DNA of 64,000 nt from CAWEFA01 sp963851385. Its GTDB lineage: Bacteria; Bacteroidota; Bacteroidia; Bacteroidales; DTGW01. A program made the position numbers and the translations under genes. The stretch's first letter is position 1, and the number at the start of each line of letters is the position of its first letter. The stretch covers positions 124,001 to 188,000 of the forward strand of contig CAWKPE010000012.1 in assembly GCA_963851385.1 (NCBI GenBank), in the 5' to 3' direction. The notes under the pieces were generated by a model. It ran no database searches and was not told the origin of the DNA. It saw only the letters and a list, made by a program, of their open reading frames with translations. This document shows, piece after piece, positions 29,282-38,013 of the stretch.

Positions 29282-29313
29282 TCCCCTACCCTTCCAGGGA
29301 GGGGATTTTTTTT
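29282..29313 (+). terminator. Intrinsic terminator hairpin in the leader of carB
   Basis: The arms TCCCCT-A-CCCT and AGGG-AGGGGA pair around a TCC loop and are followed by eight T residues, 23 bases before the carB ATG. The run of T is only on the plus-strand side, so it acts toward carB. The gene upstream (argR) is divergent, so there is no plus-strand gene for it to end; it may be an attenuator of carB or end a short untranslated RNA. Confidence 0.7.
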
Positions 29314-29336
29314 GATTTTTAATTTCTAAATAAAAA

Positions 29337-32300
29337 ATGGATAAAACAATTAGAAAAGTTATTATGCTCGGTTCTGGAGCATTAAAAATTGGAGAAGCAG
29401 GTGAATTTGATTATTCTGGTTCTCAAGCACTAAAAGCATTGAAAGAAGAAGGCGTATTTACAATTCTTATTAATCCTAATATAGCAACTGTGCAGACATC
29501 AGAAGGTATTGCTGATAAAATCTATTTTTTACCGGTAACACCATTTTTTATTGAAAAAGTTATAAAAAAAGAAAAACCAGATGGAATACTGCTGTCATTT
29601 GGAGGACAAACTGCATTGAATTGCGGTATTGAATTGTACAAAACAAATGTAATGCAAAATAATAATGTAAGGATTTTAGGTACTCCAATACAAGCAATTA
29701 TAGATACAGAAGATCGTGAATTATTTGTCAATAAACTTAATGAAATCAATATTATAACTCCTAATAGTATTGCTGTGACTAATGTTGAAAACGCATTAGA
29801 AGCTTCCGGAAAGCTCGGTTTTCCAATAATTATTAGGGCTGCATATACGCTAGGAGGACAAGGAAGTGGATTTTGTAATAACATAGAAGAGTTGAAAAAA
29901 ATGGCTGAAAAAGCCTTTTCTTATTCCAATCAAATATTAGTTGAAGAATCACTGAAAGGTTGGAAAGAAGTAGAATATGAAGTTGTGCGTGACAAATACG
30001 ATAATTGCATTACTGTATGTAATATGGAAAACTTTGATCCACTTGGGATACATACCGGTGAAAGCATTGTTGTAGCCCCATCTCAAACTCTTACAAATAG
30101 TGAATATCATAAGCTCCGTGAATTATCTATAAAAGTCATTCGGCACATTGGTGTTATCGGAGAATGTAATATACAATATGCACTTGACCCTTATTCAGAA
30201 GACTATCGCGTAATTGAAGTCAATGCACGTCTTTCCAGGTCATCTGCATTAGCATCGAAAGCAACAGGTTATCCGCTAGCTTTCGTGGCAGCTAAACTTT
30301 CATTAGGTTACGGACTGCACGAATTGAAAAACTCTGTTACCAAGACAACTTCTGCATTTTTTGAACCTGCACTTGATTATATAGTTTGTAAAATACCTCG
30401 CTGGGATCTGAATAAATTTATAGGCGTCTCCAAACAAATCGGATCATCTATGAAAAGCGTGGGAGAAGTTATGTCAATTGGAAGAACATTTGAAGAAGCG
30501 ATTCAAAAAGGTCTTAGAATGATTGGCCAGGGCATGCATGGATTTGTTGGTAACCGCGACTTAGAATTTGAAAATGTTGATAAAGAACTTTCGGAACCTA
30601 CTGATATGCGAATTTTTGTTATTGAAAAAGCTTTTGATAAAGGCTATACAGTAGATCGTATTAATGATTTAACTAAAATAGATAAATGGTTTTTGTATAA
30701 GCTTAAAAATATTTTTGAATTAAAAAATGACCTTGAAAAATTTTCAAGTTTAAAAAAACTTCCAGATGAACTATTATTAGAAGCAAAGAAGATGGGATTT
30801 TCTGATTTCCAAGTCGCACGAAGTGTACTTAAAAAAAGCAATGACTTAATGGAATTAAGTATGCTGGATGTCCGCAAACATAGATTAAGCAGAGGAATTG
30901 TTCCGTACGTTAAGCAAATTGACACACTTGCAGCTGAATATCCTGCCCAAACTAATTATCTATATTTAACTTATAATGGAAATGAACATGACATAAACTT
31001 TTTTGATGATCAAAAGGCAGTCATTGTTTTAGGCTCGGGTGCTTATCGTATTGGAAGTTCAGTGGAATTTGATTGGTGCTCTGTTAATGCAGCTTTGACG
31101 ACCCATAAACATAATTATCGTTCAATTATGATTAATTATAATCCTGAAACTGTAAGTACGGATTATGATATGTGTGACAGACTTTATTTTGATGAACTTT
31201 CAAATGAACGGGTTATGGATATTGCAGATCTTGAAAAACCAAAAGGTTTAATATTATCTATGGGAGGACAAATTCCAAATAATTTAGCAATGCGGCTTTA
31301 TCAGCAAAATATCCCAATTTTAGGCACATCACCAGTTTCTATTGATCGGGCAGAAAACCGCCATAAATTCTCATCCATGTTAGATAAATTGAATATAGAT
31401 CAACCCCGCTGGCAAGAACTGACTAGTATGAAAGATATATATGAATTTGTAGAAAAAGTCAAGTTTCCTGTGCTAATTAGACCTTCATACGTTCTTTCAG
31501 GTGCAGCTATGAATGTTGTTTCAAATTTCGATGAACTGGAACTTTTTCTGAAATTGGCAGCTAATGTATCGAAACAATATCCAGTAGTAGTTTCAGAATT
31601 TATCGAAAATGCAAAAGAAATAGAAATAGATGCCGTTGCGAAGGAAGGCGAAATATTTGCTTATGCAATATCTGAGCATATAGAATTTGCTGGAGTTCAC
31701 TCTGGTGATGCCACTTTAGTTTTTCCAGCACAGAAAATTTATTTTGAAACAGCAAGAAGAATAAAAAAAATAAGCCGTGATATTGCTAAAGAACTTGATA
31801 TTTCAGGTCCATTTAATATGCAATTCCTAGCAAAAGATAACGATATAAAAGTAATTGAATGTAACCTACGTGCATCAAGAAGTTTTCCTTTTGTTTCGAA
31901 AGTATTAAAATCAAATTTTATTGAACTTGCAACTAAAATTATGCTGGGGGAAAAAGTATTAAAACCAGATAAGTCACATTTTGAACTTGATTATATAGGT
32001 ATTAAAGCAAGTCAATTCTCCTTTTCACGACTTGCGAAGGCAGATCCAATTTTAGGAGTTGATATGGCTTCGACAGGTGAAGTCGGTTGTATTGGAGAAG
32101 ATTATTACGAAGCTCTCTTAAAATCGATGCTTTCTGTAGGCTATCGTTTCCCTAAAAAGAAAATCATGTTGTCTACTGGAGAGATGCGTTCTAAAGTTGA
32201 ATTATTAAACAGTTGCCGCATGCTTATTGAACGAGGATTTGAACTATATGCAACACGTGGAACTGCGGAATTTCTAAAACTTAATGGAATTGAAACTCAA

Positions 32301-32555
32301 GTTGTTTACTGGCCAGATGAAGAAGCTAAACCAAATGTAATGGATTTCATAAGAAATAAAGTGTTTGACTTGGTCATCAATGTTCCCAAAAATCTTTCAA
32401 AAATTGAACTAAATAATGACTATGAAATTCGGCGAGGAGCAATTGATTTCAATATTCCTCTTATTACTAACGCCAGGCTTGCAAGTGCATTTATAACCGG
32501 CATATGCAAGAGGAATCCTGATGATATCCCTATCAAAAGCTGGGATGAATATTAA
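29337..32555 (+). CDS. carB: Carbamoyl-phosphate synthase large subunit, CarB
   Basis: 1072 residues with the duplicated synthetase structure. The first half starts VIMLGSGALKIGEAGEFDYS and the second, near residue 560, AVIVLGSGAYRIGSSVEFDW. ATP-grasp signatures are present (TLGGQGSGF, EVNARLSRSSALASKATGYPLA, and the second copy NLRASRSFPFVSKV). The C-terminal allosteric MGS-like domain includes YATRGTAEFL and ITNARLAS. It makes carbamoyl phosphate for arginine and pyrimidines. carA is not in this window, which is somewhat unusual. It is divergent from argR and preceded by a terminator-like hairpin. Confidence 0.97.
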   Translation: MDKTIRKVIMLGSGALKIGEAGEFDYSGSQALKALKEEGVFTILINPNIATVQTSEGIADKIYFLPVTPFFIEKVIKKEKPDGILLSFGGQTALNCGIELYKTNVMQNNNVRILGTPIQAIIDTEDRELFVNKLNEINIITPNSIAVTNVENALEASGKLGFPIIIRAAYTLGGQGSGFCNNIEELKKMAEKAFSYSNQILVEESLKGWKEVEYEVVRDKYDNCITVCNMENFDPLGIHTGESIVVAPSQTLTNSEYHKLRELSIKVIRHIGVIGECNIQYALDPYSEDYRVIEVNARLSRSSALASKATGYPLAFVAAKLSLGYGLHELKNSVTKTTSAFFEPALDYIVCKIPRWDLNKFIGVSKQIGSSMKSVGEVMSIGRTFEEAIQKGLRMIGQGMHGFVGNRDLEFENVDKELSEPTDMRIFVIEKAFDKGYTVDRINDLTKIDKWFLYKLKNIFELKNDLEKFSSLKKLPDELLLEAKKMGFSDFQVARSVLKKSNDLMELSMLDVRKHRLSRGIVPYVKQIDTLAAEYPAQTNYLYLTYNGNEHDINFFDDQKAVIVLGSGAYRIGSSVEFDWCSVNAALTTHKHNYRSIMINYNPETVSTDYDMCDRLYFDELSNERVMDIADLEKPKGLILSMGGQIPNNLAMRLYQQNIPILGTSPVSIDRAENRHKFSSMLDKLNIDQPRWQELTSMKDIYEFVEKVKFPVLIRPSYVLSGAAMNVVSNFDELELFLKLAANVSKQYPVVVSEFIENAKEIEIDAVAKEGEIFAYAISEHIEFAGVHSGDATLVFPAQKIYFETARRIKKISRDIAKELDISGPFNMQFLAKDNDIKVIECNLRASRSFPFVSKVLKSNFIELATKIMLGEKVLKPDKSHFELDYIGIKASQFSFSRLAKADPILGVDMASTGEVGCIGEDYYEALLKSMLSVGYRFPKKKIMLSTGEMRSKVELLNSCRMLIERGFELYATRGTAEFLKLNGIETQVVYWPDEEAKPNVMDFIRNKVFDLVINVPKNLSKIELNNDYEIRRGAIDFNIPLITNARLASAFITGICKRNPDDIPIKSWDEY

Positions 32556-32570
32556 TTTATAAACTTAAAA

Positions 32571-33188
32571 ATGCCTTTATTCTGGCTTGAAACTGCTAAA
32601 AAACTAAGAGCAATTGCTCAAATTGGCAAATTTTATAGTACAAATCTTTTTGATAAGGAAAGATATGAGCAAATTGCCTCTTTAAGCAATGAATTAATTG
32701 CCCATTATTCAAATTATGATCCGGATAAAATTGAAAAATTCTATAATTCTGACGATGGATACATTACGCCAAAAGTAGATATCAGATCAGTTATTTTCAA
32801 AGAAGATAAGATTTTGATGGTAAAAGAAAAATCAGACGGCAAATGGACGGTGCCTGGTGGTTGGGCTGATATAGGTTTTACTCCATATGAAATAGCCGTC
32901 AAAGAAACTTTTGAAGAATCCGGATTGATAGTAACACCTGTTCGTGTTCTGGCGATTATGGATAAAAAGTGCCACTCTCATCCACCATCACCATTTTATT
33001 CATACAAAATATTCATTTTATGCCAAATCACAAATGGTTTTTTAAAGACAGGAATTGAAACTTCAGATGTAAGATTTTTTGCCATAAAAGAAATCCCAAA
33101 GCTTTCTGAAGAAAGATTAACACCAGGCCAATTAGAAATAGTAATTGACAGGTTTTATAATCCTGATAAACCATTATATTGTGATTAG
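32571..33188 (+). CDS. Nudix hydrolase with N-terminal helical Nudix_N-type domain
   Basis: 205 residues. Residues 1-60 (FWLETAKKLRAIAQ ... YERYEQI-like helices) resemble the helical N-terminal domain found ahead of some Nudix proteins that hydrolyse nucleoside diphosphates linked to X, such as ADP-ribose. The Nudix box is VPGGWADIGFTPYE-IAVKETFEESG: the REXXEE core reads KETFEE, and the first Glu of the canonical GX5E pattern is Phe, a small deviation. It starts 15 bases after carB, so it may be co-transcribed. Substrate cannot be predicted. Confidence 0.85.
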   Translation: MPLFWLETAKKLRAIAQIGKFYSTNLFDKERYEQIASLSNELIAHYSNYDPDKIEKFYNSDDGYITPKVDIRSVIFKEDKILMVKEKSDGKWTVPGGWADIGFTPYEIAVKETFEESGLIVTPVRVLAIMDKKCHSHPPSPFYSYKIFILCQITNGFLKTGIETSDVRFFAIKEIPKLSEERLTPGQLEIVIDRFYNPDKPLYCD

Positions 33189-33204
33189 TTTACATCTTAT
33201 ATTT

Positions 33205-34410
33205 TTAAACTTTAATTCCCAAAGTGATTATATCATTAATCTGTTTAAGATCTTTTTTCCATAAATTAAAAGTTTTTTCAAACAGTTCTTTTTGTTTCAT
33301 CATTTCTTTTTTGTAAATCTTATTAAGAATATTTAGTATTTCTTTAGAGATATAACCAGTGTCCATTGAACCCATTTTATTTTCATTAAACCCATCATTT
33401 AAAATATATACTAAATCTCCTTTTGCTAATTGCACTTTGTGATTAGTAAAGTTTAAACTTTTTTCATTAATGCCAATTTTATTTTTATCTGTTTTTAGTT
33501 CAACTAATTTATTATTTTTTATTACAAATATCGGAATATTGATCCCTGAATATTGCATCGATCTTTTTTCCAAATCTATAGAACAAAAAACAATGTCACT
33601 TCCTCGTTGCGCAATATTTTCAGTTTGTATATTAAATTTATCATTTAGATAAGTAAGAATTTGAGCTGGTTGTATCTCTTTTTCATTTTCTATATTATTA
33701 ATAATATTGTTTAAAGCATTTATTATTCCGGTTGTTAACAGAACATTAGAAATATTAATGCTTGGAGTAAAACCTATACAAAAAAGTAACGTTTTCCCCC
33801 TTTTTATTGCCCAAATAAAATTAGACGGAATTTCATTTAATGGTAATGATATCAAAAAATATTCTGAAAAAATCTTCCCTAAATAATTTTGTTCAGTAGA
33901 AATCATTTGGGAAATTTTTAATGCCAACTCGTAGCTTTCAGCAAGTTCTTTCTTTTGCTTGACCAGAATATCTTTTTGAATTTTCAATTTATTATGCTGT
34001 ATCTCAAGATCAATACTTTTAAGCTTAATCTCCTTACGAGCATTAACCAATTCCAACGAAGTTTTTACTCTGGTAATAAGTTCAATTTTATTAAAAGGTT
34101 TCTGAATAAAATCGTTAGCACCAAATTCAAATGCTTCATTAGTGGATTCAGTAGCAGTTAACATTAGAACTGGTATTGATTTTGTTTTTTCATTTTGTTT
34201 CAGCAACTTGAGTGCCTCTATACCTGACAATTCAGGCATTTGCCAATCCATCAATATTATATCAGGAAGTTCCTTTTCAGATTTTTCAATTGCATCTTTG
34301 CCATCAACTGCTGAAATTACAGTAAATCCGTCCTGTTCATTTTCAAATATGCTTTTTACCAATGAAACGACTAGTTTTGAATCATCTGCTATTAAAATCT
34401 TACTTGACAT
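33205..34410 (-). CDS. Response regulator with coiled-coil linker and SpoIIE/PP2C-like output domain, probably catalytically degenerate
   Basis: 401 residues. Residues 1-120 are a receiver: DD at 9-10, phosphoacceptor Asp in IILMDWQMPELSG, Thr in MLTATE and Lys in FIQKPF. A coiled coil follows (about 120-170). The C-terminal ~220 residues have the outline of a SpoIIE-type phosphatase (QPAQILTYLN, FCSIDLEKRSMQYSG, KGDLVYILNDGFNE). The metal-binding Asp residues expected in GDFYD and GDVSGHG positions are replaced (SEYFLI; CIGFTPSINIS). So it may bind a partner without dephosphorylating it. No kinase or anti-sigma antagonist gene is adjacent. Confidence 0.75.
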   Translation of the reverse strand: MSSKILIADDSKLVVSLVKSIFENEQDGFTVISAVDGKDAIEKSEKELPDIILMDWQMPELSGIEALKLLKQNEKTKSIPVLMLTATESTNEAFEFGANDFIQKPFNKIELITRVKTSLELVNARKEIKLKSIDLEIQHNKLKIQKDILVKQKKELAESYELALKISQMISTEQNYLGKIFSEYFLISLPLNEIPSNFIWAIKRGKTLLFCIGFTPSINISNVLLTTGIINALNNIINNIENEKEIQPAQILTYLNDKFNIQTENIAQRGSDIVFCSIDLEKRSMQYSGINIPIFVIKNNKLVELKTDKNKIGINEKSLNFTNHKVQLAKGDLVYILNDGFNENKMGSMDTGYISKEILNILNKIYKKEMMKQKELFEKTFNLWKKDLKQINDIITLGIKV

Positions 34411-34536
34411 GACAATTGAAAAATGTTCTTATATTATTAACGTAAATATGTTGCAAGTTATTTGAATTTTATATGTTGTGCAACATTTAGTCCCGTTAAT
34501 GCATCTATAATTCTACGTTAGTTCTTTTTGATAAAG

Positions 34537-34567
34537 TAAAAAAAAATAGGCCAAAATGACCTATTTT
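34537..34567 (-). terminator. Intrinsic terminator after the sigma/anti-sigma/CpxP-like operon
   Basis: On the minus strand AAAATAGG, a nine-base loop and CCTATTTT form an 8-bp hairpin that runs straight into a T tract (nine T). It begins 17 bases after the stop of the CpxP-like gene. Confidence 0.7.
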
Positions 34568-34584
34568 AGGAGATTCAAAATCTA

Positions 34585-35145
34585 TTAACGGTTTTTGAAT
34601 CTTGTTCTTCTGCTTCCTTCTATATTTCTATGCAAAAAGCTATTATTTACAAATATTTCTTGCTCTTTAGTATTTAAATTACTTAAAACCTGTAAAAGAG
34701 TATCTTTTTGTGAAGGAGTACAAATATTTTTTAATTCAAGTAAATAAATTGCTAAATTCTTCTTTAGTTTATAATGCAGATCTCCGATTTTACGAGCATA
34801 ATTAAACAATTCAATTGTATCAGTCTTTCCCTTTTTAAGTTCATTAATTATGCCTAATCTATTATCATTCATTTGCCCTGCTATCTCAACAGAAGAATTT
34901 TTGAAATAGTAATTAATTTTATGAAATTGTTCTAGTTGCTCTTTATTAAAGTTAAGTTTGTTTATCAGAAAATATCCTTGAAATTCATGAGGTTGTACAT
35001 GCATAGACATTCCCCTAGACAAAAAATATCTATGTTTAATTTGTTTTCCGTGATAGAATATTGTGAGTATAGTTGCAATATTTAATATTGCCAGTGCAAT
35101 CACTAGCCAAATTAATATCTTAACTTTTGTAATTTGTGTTTCCAT
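34585..35145 (-). CDS. Membrane-anchored CpxP/Spy-like periplasmic protein
   Basis: 186 residues. A single N-terminal membrane helix (about 9-31, LIWLVIALAILNIATILTI) anchors a helical periplasmic domain with the paired pattern of heavy-metal-sensor/CpxP-like proteins: NKLNFNKEQLEQFHKI in the first half and a later LKNICTPSQKDTLLQVL. Such proteins often sense misfolded protein or metal and report to a sigma/anti-sigma pair. Here it is the third gene after an ECF sigma factor and a zinc-finger anti-sigma factor, 21 bases after the latter. The ligand is unknown; the family call is moderate. Confidence 0.65.
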   Translation of the reverse strand: METQITKVKILIWLVIALAILNIATILTIFYHGKQIKHRYFLSRGMSMHVQPHEFQGYFLINKLNFNKEQLEQFHKINYYFKNSSVEIAGQMNDNRLGIINELKKGKTDTIELFNYARKIGDLHYKLKKNLAIYLLELKNICTPSQKDTLLQVLSNLNTKEQEIFVNNSFLHRNIEGSRRTRFKNR

Positions 35146-35166
35146 AGTTCTATTTGTTTGAATTGA

Positions 35167-35595
35167 TCATTTTTCACTTAATATTGCATTTTCAATAGGT
35201 TCTTGGGTTAAATCATTCCATAAGGTCATTTCTGAATTCGCAAATTCCTGTTTTGTTTCAGGATAATATTTATTCCCTATAAAATAACCAGCGTATGCTG
35301 TTACAATAAGTATTAAAAATATGACAACAGTATTAATTATTGGAAATCGGAAAAAGATATTAGTTTCAAATTTTTCATTTGCTTTGAGTTTTGAAATAAT
35401 TCTAGTATATAGAAAAGGCGAAGGTTGAAGTTTCTTTTGTTCTTCAATAATTAATAAACTTCTTTGAATTGATTTATATATTTCCGAACACATTAAACAA
35501 TCTTTTAAATGACCTGTAATTTCAGTCTTTTCCTCATTTGATAAATCATTTTCTATGTGAAAAATAAACCTGTTTTCTATGTCCTTACATCTCAT
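35167..35595 (-). CDS. Zinc-finger (zf-HC2) anti-sigma factor, single-pass membrane protein
   Basis: 142 residues. The N-terminal cytoplasmic part has the H-x3-C-x2-C zinc motif (GHLKDCLMC) plus an early Cys, typical of ZAS anti-sigma domains. One membrane helix follows around residues 88-108 (INTVVIFLILIVTAYAGYF), then a short periplasmic tail. It would hold the ECF sigma factor encoded 110 bases upstream. Release by the CpxP-like protein downstream is plausible but not shown. Confidence 0.82.
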   Translation of the reverse strand: MRCKDIENRFIFHIENDLSNEEKTEITGHLKDCLMCSEIYKSIQRSLLIIEEQKKLQPSPFLYTRIISKLKANEKFETNIFFRFPIINTVVIFLILIVTAYAGYFIGNKYYPETKQEFANSEMTLWNDLTQEPIENAILSEK

Positions 35596-35705
35596 ATTCT
35601 TTTATTTATTAGTTAGACAATGTTCATAATAAAATCTTACGTGAAAAAATGTTAAGTTTTATGATTATCATTCAATTCAAATTTTGAAATGAGTATTTCC
35701 AATTT

Positions 35706-36290
35706 TTATTCTTGTTCTTTTTTAATAGATATTAACTTCTTTTGTAAAGATTGTTTTGCTCTATGAATTAGTGATTCCACTGCTGATATAGAAGTTTGCA
35801 TAATTATTGCTATTTCTTGTTGAGGTAATTCGTCATATTTATGCAATATAAAAGCAGTTTTCTGTTTTAATGGTAAACTATGTATAGCTTTATTAATTAA
35901 CATTTCTTTTTGTTTTCTTTCAAATATTTCCTCAGTTGAAGGTTCATAAGAAATTCCATTTGTAATTTTTGAATTAGAATAATTAAATAGGCCCTCAAAA
36001 CTTTGAAATATCATTCTTCTTTTATTTTTCCGTAATGCATTTATACTCATATTAATTGCAATCCTATATAACCATGTTGAAAGTTCTGAATCACCCCTAA
36101 ATTCTTTTATTTTCCTATAAACTTTGATAAATACTTCTTGGGTGACATCTTCTGCGTCTTCTTTAAATTTCAGAAATCCATAACATGTTCGAAATACCAT
36201 ATCCTGATATCTTTCAACAAGTAACCGGAATGCATCTTCATTATTTTCCCGAATTCCTTTAATTAAATCATTATCGGATATTAATACCAT
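35706..36290 (-). CDS. ECF-type RNA polymerase sigma factor
   Basis: 194 residues with region 2 (YQDMVFRTCYGFL, EDAEDVTQEVFIKVY, STWLYRIAINMSIN) and region 4 (LPLKQKTAFILHKY, QEIAIIMQTSISAVESLIHRAKQSL). No extra C-terminal domain. It heads a three-gene operon with its presumed anti-sigma factor and a periplasmic sensor, a common envelope-stress layout. No regulon can be read from the window. Confidence 0.93.
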   Translation of the reverse strand: MVLISDNDLIKGIRENNEDAFRLLVERYQDMVFRTCYGFLKFKEDAEDVTQEVFIKVYRKIKEFRGDSELSTWLYRIAINMSINALRKNKRRMIFQSFEGLFNYSNSKITNGISYEPSTEEIFERKQKEMLINKAIHSLPLKQKTAFILHKYDELPQQEIAIIMQTSISAVESLIHRAKQSLQKKLISIKKEQE

Positions 36291-36800
36291 TTATTCAATA
36301 TATTCTATTTTAGACAAAAAAATACATATTTCATGCAAAAGTTATTTTAAAAATTTTTATTATTTAACTTAATTCTCTTAATTATTCTCAAAATATAGAA
36401 ATTTGAATTTTCAATTTTATTATTTGTAATATTTATTTATCTTTTTAATTTGACATTTATAATGTTTATTATCTAACCAATATAAAAAATTATAATTTGA
36501 TTATGTAAATAAAAATAATTTCAGAAAATAGTTATAAATCACAATATTTAGCAACAGTCAATAAAACTGCTCTTATAGAAATGGATATTAATGTTCAATT
36601 AAAATAATTGAAATCCTGCAGATACAGCCTTATTTAGTATGAATCAAAGGGCATTATTATTGAATAATGATACAATTGAATCTACTGGAAGAGTTCCTTC
36701 CTTTAGTGAAATTAAAAAATCAATTTAAAAAAAGAAACTTAAAATGATAAAATATAGCTTTTAAAATTTACTAGAATTTAGATTTATTTGAATTGTAATA
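36291..36800. other. Gene-poor AT-rich stretch between the divergent sigma factor and yidD
   Basis: About 510 bases. It must contain divergent promoters for the sigma-factor operon and for yidD. The only coding-like piece is a 29-codon frame at 36639-36728 (MNQRALLLNNDT...), too short to call. No RNA gene, repeat or strong hairpin seen. Confidence 0.5.
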
Positions 36801-37049
36801 ATGATGATGACTTCACTTAATAAATTCATAAAAAAATTGGTAATTAATATTTTAATAATTCCAATTAAAATTTATAAATATTTCATATCACCCATTTTAC
36901 CTATGGCATGTAGATATACTCCTACTTGTTCAGAATATGCTATTGAAGCAATAATAAAGCATGGCCCTATAAAAGGAATATATTTAGCTGCAAAAAGAAT
37001 ACTTTCGTGTAATCCTTGGGGCGGCAGTGGGTATGATCCGGTACCCTGA
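36801..37049 (+). CDS. yidD: Membrane protein insertion efficiency factor, YidD
   Basis: 82 residues. The family hallmarks are present: an amphipathic N-terminal helix, YKYFISPILP, CRYTPTCSEYA with its paired cysteines, the GPIKGIYLAAKRILSCNPW segment and a GGSGYDPVP ending. YidD assists YidC in inserting inner-membrane proteins. In this genome it stands alone and is not beside rnpA (found at 47726-48172), the usual neighbour in many bacteria. The exact first ATG among three in a row (ATGATGATG) is uncertain. Confidence 0.93.
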   Translation: MMMTSLNKFIKKLVINILIIPIKIYKYFISPILPMACRYTPTCSEYAIEAIIKHGPIKGIYLAAKRILSCNPWGGSGYDPVP

Positions 37050-37231
37050 AATGCATATTGAATAATTAAAACAATGATCAAAAGTACTTTCTAATACTAA
37101 TAGTTTTAATTTCCCAAGTCAAAAAATCTTTACTATTTTAAAAAATTTTTGAAGTAATTTTGAAAATTTCAAATTGAAATTTAGTTAAGATCGAGCAAAA
37201 TAAATTTGTTTTTTATTTTGGATATAATTTT

Positions 37232-37239
37232 TACCTTTG
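37232..37239 (+). promoter_or_regulatory. Bacteroidota -7 promoter element (TACCTTTG) before yceD
   Basis: TACCTTTG fits TAnnTTTG exactly. A TTTG lies 23 bases upstream, slightly longer than the usual 19-21 spacing to the -33 element. Start of transcription would fall about 15-20 bases before the GTG at 37262, giving a short leader for the yceD-rpmF-plsX-fabH operon. Confidence 0.45.
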
Positions 37240-37261
37240 CCGTTTGTAAAATTTAGAATAA

Positions 37262-37789
37262 GTGAATGCTAACAAACGATTGATAATTCCTATTAAAGGT
37301 TTAAGAGAAGGTTGGCATAATTTTATTTATAAAATTAATGATAAATTTTTTGAAGCACTTGAATATTCTGAATTAAAAAAAGGGAATTTATCATTAGATG
37401 TTTATTTGTATAAAAATTCTCAAAATTTATTATTGAAATATCTTATTTCAGGCACAGTTTACGTTATGTGTGATCGCTGTCTTGATTATTTTGATATGAA
37501 AGTTGAGAGTAATGGTGAATTTTATATCAAATTTGCTGATAAAAAAGAAGATAACGATGAAGGTAGCATAACAATTGCCCCAAATGAAGATATAGTTGAT
37601 ATTACACATTACATATATGAGTCATTAATTTTAAATCTACCTAGCAAGTTAGTTCATCCTTTAACTAACAAAGGTAAAAGTACTTGTAATAGTGAAATGA
37701 TTAAGAAATTAGAAATAATTAATAAACAAAAAAATAGAAACAAAGAAATAGATTCAAGGTGGGAAAAACTAAAAAGAATTTATAATTAA
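37262..37789 (+). CDS. yceD: YceD family protein (DUF177), 23S rRNA accumulation
   Basis: 175 residues. The central CxxC (YVMCDRCLDYF) and the acidic patch that follows are typical of YceD/DUF177. The protein is nearly always encoded directly before rpmF and has been linked to 23S rRNA accumulation. Here it ends 12 bases before rpmF. GTG at 37262 is the only start that keeps the whole conserved N-terminus. Confidence 0.88.
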   Translation: MNANKRLIIPIKGLREGWHNFIYKINDKFFEALEYSELKKGNLSLDVYLYKNSQNLLLKYLISGTVYVMCDRCLDYFDMKVESNGEFYIKFADKKEDNDEGSITIAPNEDIVDITHYIYESLILNLPSKLVHPLTNKGKSTCNSEMIKKLEIINKQKNRNKEIDSRWEKLKRIYN

Positions 37790-37801
37790 AAGATATTCAC
37801 A

Positions 37802-37987
37802 ATGCCAAATCCAAAACATAAACATTCAAAGCAAAGAAGAGACAAAAGGAGGACCCATTACAAAGCAATTGCTCCTACTACAGCATCATGCTCAAATTGT
37901 GGTGCATCTGTTCAATATCATCGAGTATGTCCTGAATGCGGGCATTATCGCGGAAAATTGGCAATTGAAAAGGAAGTAGCAGCATAA
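37802..37987 (+). CDS. rpmF: 50S ribosomal protein L32
   Basis: 61 residues, basic N-terminal half (PNPKHKHSKQRRDKRR) and a zinc-binding pair of motifs CSNCG ... CPECGHYRG. The full cysteine set makes it the zinc-containing form of L32. It lies between yceD and plsX as in most bacteria. Confidence 0.97.
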   Translation: MPNPKHKHSKQRRDKRRTHYKAIAPTTASCSNCGASVQYHRVCPECGHYRGKLAIEKEVAA

Positions 37988-38013
37988 AGGTCAACTTCAC
38001 TATTTTTGTAACC

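Noticed and set aside
36310..36360. ECF-type promoter-like elements (AACTT ... GTCTAA) upstream of the sigma factor
   Set aside because: Spacing of about 24 bases is too long for an ECF promoter.
36639..36728. 29-codon frame with coding-like composition (MNQRALLLNND...) upstream of yidD
   Set aside because: Too short, no recognisable family, no clear ribosome site; could be a remnant but nothing supports a gene.
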